Shown: positions 14,695 through 16,996 of the stretch, one piece after another
How the letters are laid out: each line of letters opens with the position of its first letter
How positions within the stretch are numbered: position 1 is the first letter of the stretch
Assembly: GCA_035943635.1 (NCBI GenBank)
Contig: DASZBX010000056.1
Span: 1-16,996, forward strand
Direction: 5' to 3'
DNA length: 16,996 nucleotides
Origin: DASZBX01 sp035943635
GTDB taxonomy: Bacteria; Actinomycetota; Actinomycetes; Streptomycetales; Catenulisporaceae
Notes under the pieces: model-generated
What the model saw: only the letters and a program-made list of their open reading frames with translations
What the model was told of the DNA's origin: nothing
Database searches by the model: none
Translations under genes and position numbers: made by a program

Positions 14695-16014
14695 ATGGAC
14701 GAGCGCGCCGACGTGGTCGAGTTGGATATGGAGACCGAGCAGGCCTTGCGGGTTGCGGCGATCGACATCGCCAAGGCCTCGGCGATGGTGTGCACCCGGC
14801 TGCCGCGCGAGGGCGGGTCCGGGCGGCGGGTGCAGCGGGTGTGGCCGGTGACGGCGACCACGAACGCGATCGAGGAGTTGGCCGATCACCTGGTGTGCCA
14901 GGAGGTCGAGCTGGTGGTGATGGAGGCCACCAGCACCTACTGGAAGCCGTTCTTCTATCTGCTCGAAGCCAGGGGCCTGACGGTGTGGCTGGTCAACGCC
15001 CGGGACGTGAAGAACGTGCCGGGCCGGCCCAAGACCGACAAGCTCGACGCGGTGTGGCTGGCCAAGCTGGCCGAGCGCGGGATGCTGCGTGCCTCCTTCG
15101 TCCCGCCCAAGCCGATCCGGCAGTTGCGTGACCTGACGCGTCTGCGCAAGACGCTGACCGAGGACCGCACCCGCTACCGCCAGCGGGTCGAGAAGCTCCT
15201 GGAAGACGCCCAGATCAAGGTCTCCGCGGTGGTCTCGGACCTGTTCGGCGTCTCCGGCCGGGCATTCCTCGACGCCCTGGTGGCCGGGCAGCGCTCCCCG
15301 GCCGTGTTGGCCGAACTGGCTCGCGGCTCGCTGCGCGGCAAACGCGGCGCCCTGATCGAGGCGCTGACCGGGCGGTTCGAGGAGCACCACGGGTTCGTCA
15401 TCGGCCTGCTGCTCGAGGACCACGACCGGCTCAGTGCCCAGATCCAGGTGCTCACCACCCGGATCGAGGCCGCGATCGCCGAGATCGACCCGAGCCCGCC
15501 ACCCGACCAGGACCACCCCGACAGGATGGCGCTGCTCGACCGGCTTGACGAGATCCCCGGGCTCGGCCGCACCGTCGCCCAGACGATCATCGCTGAGATC
15601 GGCGTGGACATGGGTACCTTCCCCACCCCGGGCCACCTGGCATCCTGGGCGAAGCTGACCCCGCGCACAGTCCAGTCCGGAGCCAAGCACAGCCACGGGC
15701 CCACCGGCACCGGCAACCGGTGGTTGAAAGGACCGCTCGGGGAAGCCGCGGTAGGCGCCGCGCGCACCAAAACGTTCCTGGGCGCCCGCTATCGGCGCAT
15801 CGCCAAACACGCCCCGGCCAAGAAAGCCGTGGTCGCCGTCTCCCGCAACATCCTGGAGATCGCCTGGCAGCTGATCAACGACCCCGACGCCCGATTCACC
15901 GACCTCGGACCCGACTGGCACGAACGCCACATCAACCAAGCCCGCAGAACCCGCCAGCACGTACGCGAACTCGAACACCTCGGCTACACCGTCACCCTGG
16001 CCACCGCCGCCTGA
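14695..16014 (+). CDS. IS110-family transposase (DEDD RuvC-like / serine recombinase)
   Basis: This 439-residue protein has the N-terminal DEDD_Tnp_IS110 RuvC-like domain: D24 in AAIDIAKASA, E77 in LVVMEATSTYW, and D115/D118 in GRPKTDKLDAVWLAKL. A coiled-coil-rich middle (about 140-265) follows, then the C-terminal Transposase_20 domain with DEIPGLGRTVAQTIIAEIG (split here as DEIPGLGRTV and AQTIIAEIG), FPTPGHLASWAKLTP and QSGAK, where S328 is the likely nucleophilic serine, and GTGNRWLKGPLGEAA. It appears complete and all key residues are present, so the element may be active. The family excises as a circle and inserts guided by its RNA. GGGAGGAGA (14682-14690) precedes ATG 14695; an earlier in-frame start at 14632 would run into the putative RNA and has no ribosome-binding site. 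The 3' half is C-rich, unlike its flanks. Confidence 0.93.
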   Translation: MDERADVVELDMETEQALRVAAIDIAKASAMVCTRLPREGGSGRRVQRVWPVTATTNAIEELADHLVCQEVELVVMEATSTYWKPFFYLLEARGLTVWLVNARDVKNVPGRPKTDKLDAVWLAKLAERGMLRASFVPPKPIRQLRDLTRLRKTLTEDRTRYRQRVEKLLEDAQIKVSAVVSDLFGVSGRAFLDALVAGQRSPAVLAELARGSLRGKRGALIEALTGRFEEHHGFVIGLLLEDHDRLSAQIQVLTTRIEAAIAEIDPSPPPDQDHPDRMALLDRLDEIPGLGRTVAQTIIAEIGVDMGTFPTPGHLASWAKLTPRTVQSGAKHSHGPTGTGNRWLKGPLGEAAVGAARTKTFLGARYRRIAKHAPAKKAVVAVSRNILEIAWQLINDPDARFTDLGPDWHERHINQARRTRQHVRELEHLGYTVTLATAA

Positions 16015-16028
16015 CCATACCGACCCCA

Positions 16029-16060
16029 CCCCTGAGCGCCACCAGGCACCCAGGGGCTTT
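16029..16060 (+). terminator. Terminator hairpin inside the IS right end
   Basis: CCCCTG (16029-16034) pairs with CAGGGG (16051-16056); inside, GCC (16038-16040) pairs with GGC (16045-16047) around ACCA. The stem is followed by CTTT. It starts 15 bp after the transposase stop and fits an intrinsic terminator that also shields the convergent sigma-factor gene. Confidence 0.65.
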
Positions 16061-16093
16061 CCGCACGCCTCAATACTCATCGATTCGTTCCGA

Positions 16094-16837
16094 TTAGTGG
16101 AAGGCTGCGAAGTCGATGTGCGCCAGGCGGTCTGAGTCTAGGAGGATGTGGATCTGGGTGATGTGGTTGTTATGGATGGTGAAGGCCATGACGGAGGTGG
16201 GGGTGCCGCCTCGTTCTACTAGGGCGCCGGGGGTGCCGTTGACTCGTACCGGGTAGATCTCTACGTCTGGGTGGCGGAAGAGGGTGGCTCGTTGGGCTGT
16301 GGACTTGGCGCCTTGGATGTGGGCGGTTGCGGAGGGGAGGGTGCGGCCGCCGTCTGCGTGGAGTTCTACGTTCGGGTCTAGCAGGGTTACCAGTGTGTCC
16401 AGGTCGCCGGCTCGGGCTGCGGTGAAGAAGGCGTTGACTAGGTGGCGTTGGGCGGGTTGGGGGCGTTTGGGGGTGTCCGGGGCGTGGAGGGGAACGGAAT
16501 GTAGGCGGCGGCGGGCTCGGCTGGTTAGTTGGCGGGTGTTGGCTGGGGAGCGGTCGATTACGGGGGCGATTTCGTCGAAGGTCAGGTGGAAGACGTCGTG
16601 TAGGACGAAGGCGACGCGTTCGGTGGGGGACAGGGTGTCCAGGAGGATCAGTAGGGCGAGGCTGATGGAGTCTGCTAGTAGTGCTTCGTCCTCGGGGGTG
16701 TTGGTGGTTTCGGGTTCGATGAGGGGATCGGGTAGGTGTAGGCCGGCGGGGTCTTCTGGGCGGGTGGTGCGGGAGCGGAGCATGTTCAGGCAGATTCGGC
16801 TGGTTACGGTGGTCAGCCAGGCGGGGAGGGTTTTCAC
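16094..16837 (-). pseudogene. ECF41/SigJ-type sigma factor lacking the N-terminal part of region 2
   Basis: The readable product (247 residues from GTG 16837) begins inside sigma region 2 with LPAWLTTVTSRICLNMLRSR, normally preceded by about 50-60 residues with the AYRMLGS and AEDAVQ...WLRW motifs for core RNA polymerase binding. None of the three minus-strand frames in the 83 bp up to the next gene encodes them, so the front is deleted. The rest is intact: linker HLPDPLIEPE (a variant of the ECF41 WLPEP motif), sigma region 4 at about 61-113 (LSPTERVAFVLHDVFHLTFDEI) and a SnoaL-like C-terminal domain at about 125-240 with the ADGGRT motif. ECF41 factors are usually paired with a carboxymuconolactone decarboxylase, oxidoreductase or epimerase. 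The TAA stop coincides with the TTAGT where the IS110 element inserted. The GTG has only a weak ribosome-binding site. Confidence 0.75.
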
Positions 16838-16919
16838 CTCGCCGGGGGTGGTGCGGCTTACGACAGGGTGCGCGATTGACCTTGGGGCGTGCTGGCCTGG
16901 CGGGTTGCCTGATGGGTGA

Positions 16920-16996
16920 TCACCTCTCGGCGGTGCGGTCGGAGACCAGGCCGGCTACGGCTCGGTAGGTCTCGTCGAAGTCTTCGCGGCGGCCGA
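16920..16996 (-). CDS. C-terminal end of an unidentified gene running off the window
   Basis: On the minus strand a frame enters from the right edge and ends at TGA (16922-16920). The last residues, FDETYRAVAGLVSDRTAER, look like an amphipathic helix ending a real protein, with G/C-ending codons. Too little remains to assign a family. It lies 82 bp upstream of the truncated sigma gene on the same strand; by ECF41 precedent it could be the sigma factor's target gene, but the sequence does not show that. Confidence 0.4.
   Translation of the reverse strand, partial: GRREDFDETYRAVAGLVSDRTAER

Larger units (their letters stand above)
14447..16098 (+). mobile_element. IS110-family insertion sequence
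   Basis: The element carries one DEDD/serine recombinase gene, a 240-bp non-coding 5' region and an 80-bp 3' region. It has no terminal inverted repeats, as usual for this group. TTAGT occurs at both ends (14447-14451 and 16094-16098), so the unit length is about 1,647 bp, typical of IS110. Support for these ends: the flanking DNA is G/T-rich on the + strand while the inside is not; removing one TTAGT copy and everything between restores GGGGGGTTAGTGGAAGGCTG, continuous with the sigma-factor gene; and strings inside the 5' region match both ends at this pentamer. The exact crossover dinucleotide within TTAGT cannot be fixed from one copy. Confidence 0.75.

Noticed and set aside
14260..16080. 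Very long minus-strand open frame across the IS element
   Set aside because: It is the antisense of the transposase, has low-complexity arginine/glycine-rich composition and matches no family; the + frame has all IS110 motifs.
14452..16093. Terminal inverted repeats or a longer target duplication of the IS
   Set aside because: None visible beyond TTAGT; IS110 elements do not need them.
1..16996. CRISPR arrays, tRNA or rRNA genes, toxin-antitoxin or phage modules
   Set aside because: No regular repeat-spacer pattern, cloverleaf or recognisable module found on either strand.

Overview
The window comes from a high-GC actinomycete. The evidence is strongly G/C-ending codons, GTG starts, a divergent MmyB-type regulator, an ECF41/SigJ-type sigma factor and actinobacterial-style leaderless regulator genes. 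I cannot name the genus; a Streptomyces- or Catenulispora-like organism would fit. There are no rRNA, tRNA or CRISPR features.

Layout. (1) 1-1376 is a decayed area: the C-terminal end of one luciferase-like flavin monooxygenase (139-495), an intact GNAT acetyltransferase translationally coupled to it (492-1250), and a short tail fragment of a second, SsuD-like monooxygenase (1251-1376). (2) 1377-4361 holds a methionine/sulfur operon, metY then metX, behind a promoter (1452-1480) and a leader of about 350 nt with a strong hairpin but no SAM riboswitch that I recognise. (3) 4379-6023, minus strand, holds an alpha/beta hydrolase and a TetR regulator, each with its own copy of a 16-bp operator. 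(4) 6093-8103 is a divergent pair, an NAD(P)H quinone-oxidoreductase-type MDR enzyme and an MmyB-like HTH regulator. (5) 8119-12004 is a catabolic unit: a GntR/FCD regulator divergent from a type I extradiol dioxygenase-like VOC protein followed by acetoacetate-CoA ligase. (6) 12036-14188 holds a probable 50-residue membrane miniprotein and a 655-residue signal-peptide, single-pass surface protein with a long low-complexity cytoplasmic tail carrying a duplicated short motif. (7) 14447-16098 is an IS110-family element. (8) 16094-16996, minus strand, holds a sigma factor missing its N-terminal region-2 part and the last codons of an unidentified gene that leaves the window.

The most interesting item is the IS110 element. 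IS110 recombinases are known to use a bridge RNA with two guide pairs, one for the target and one for the element's own ends. The non-coding stretch before the transposase contains strings matching the left flank (GGGTTAGT), the right end (CCGATTAG), the left end (complement, 9 of 10 with two wobbles) and, weakly, the right flank (5 of 6), in the order expected of a bridge RNA. All converge on a TTAGT shared by both ends. This defines likely element boundaries, an empty site and a reprogrammable-recombinase RNA candidate. The element sits exactly on the stop codon of the sigma-factor gene without changing that protein.

A second large-scale signal is compositional. From about 9050 to 16900, apart from the IS, the + strand is rich in G and T whichever way the genes point, unlike the left half.
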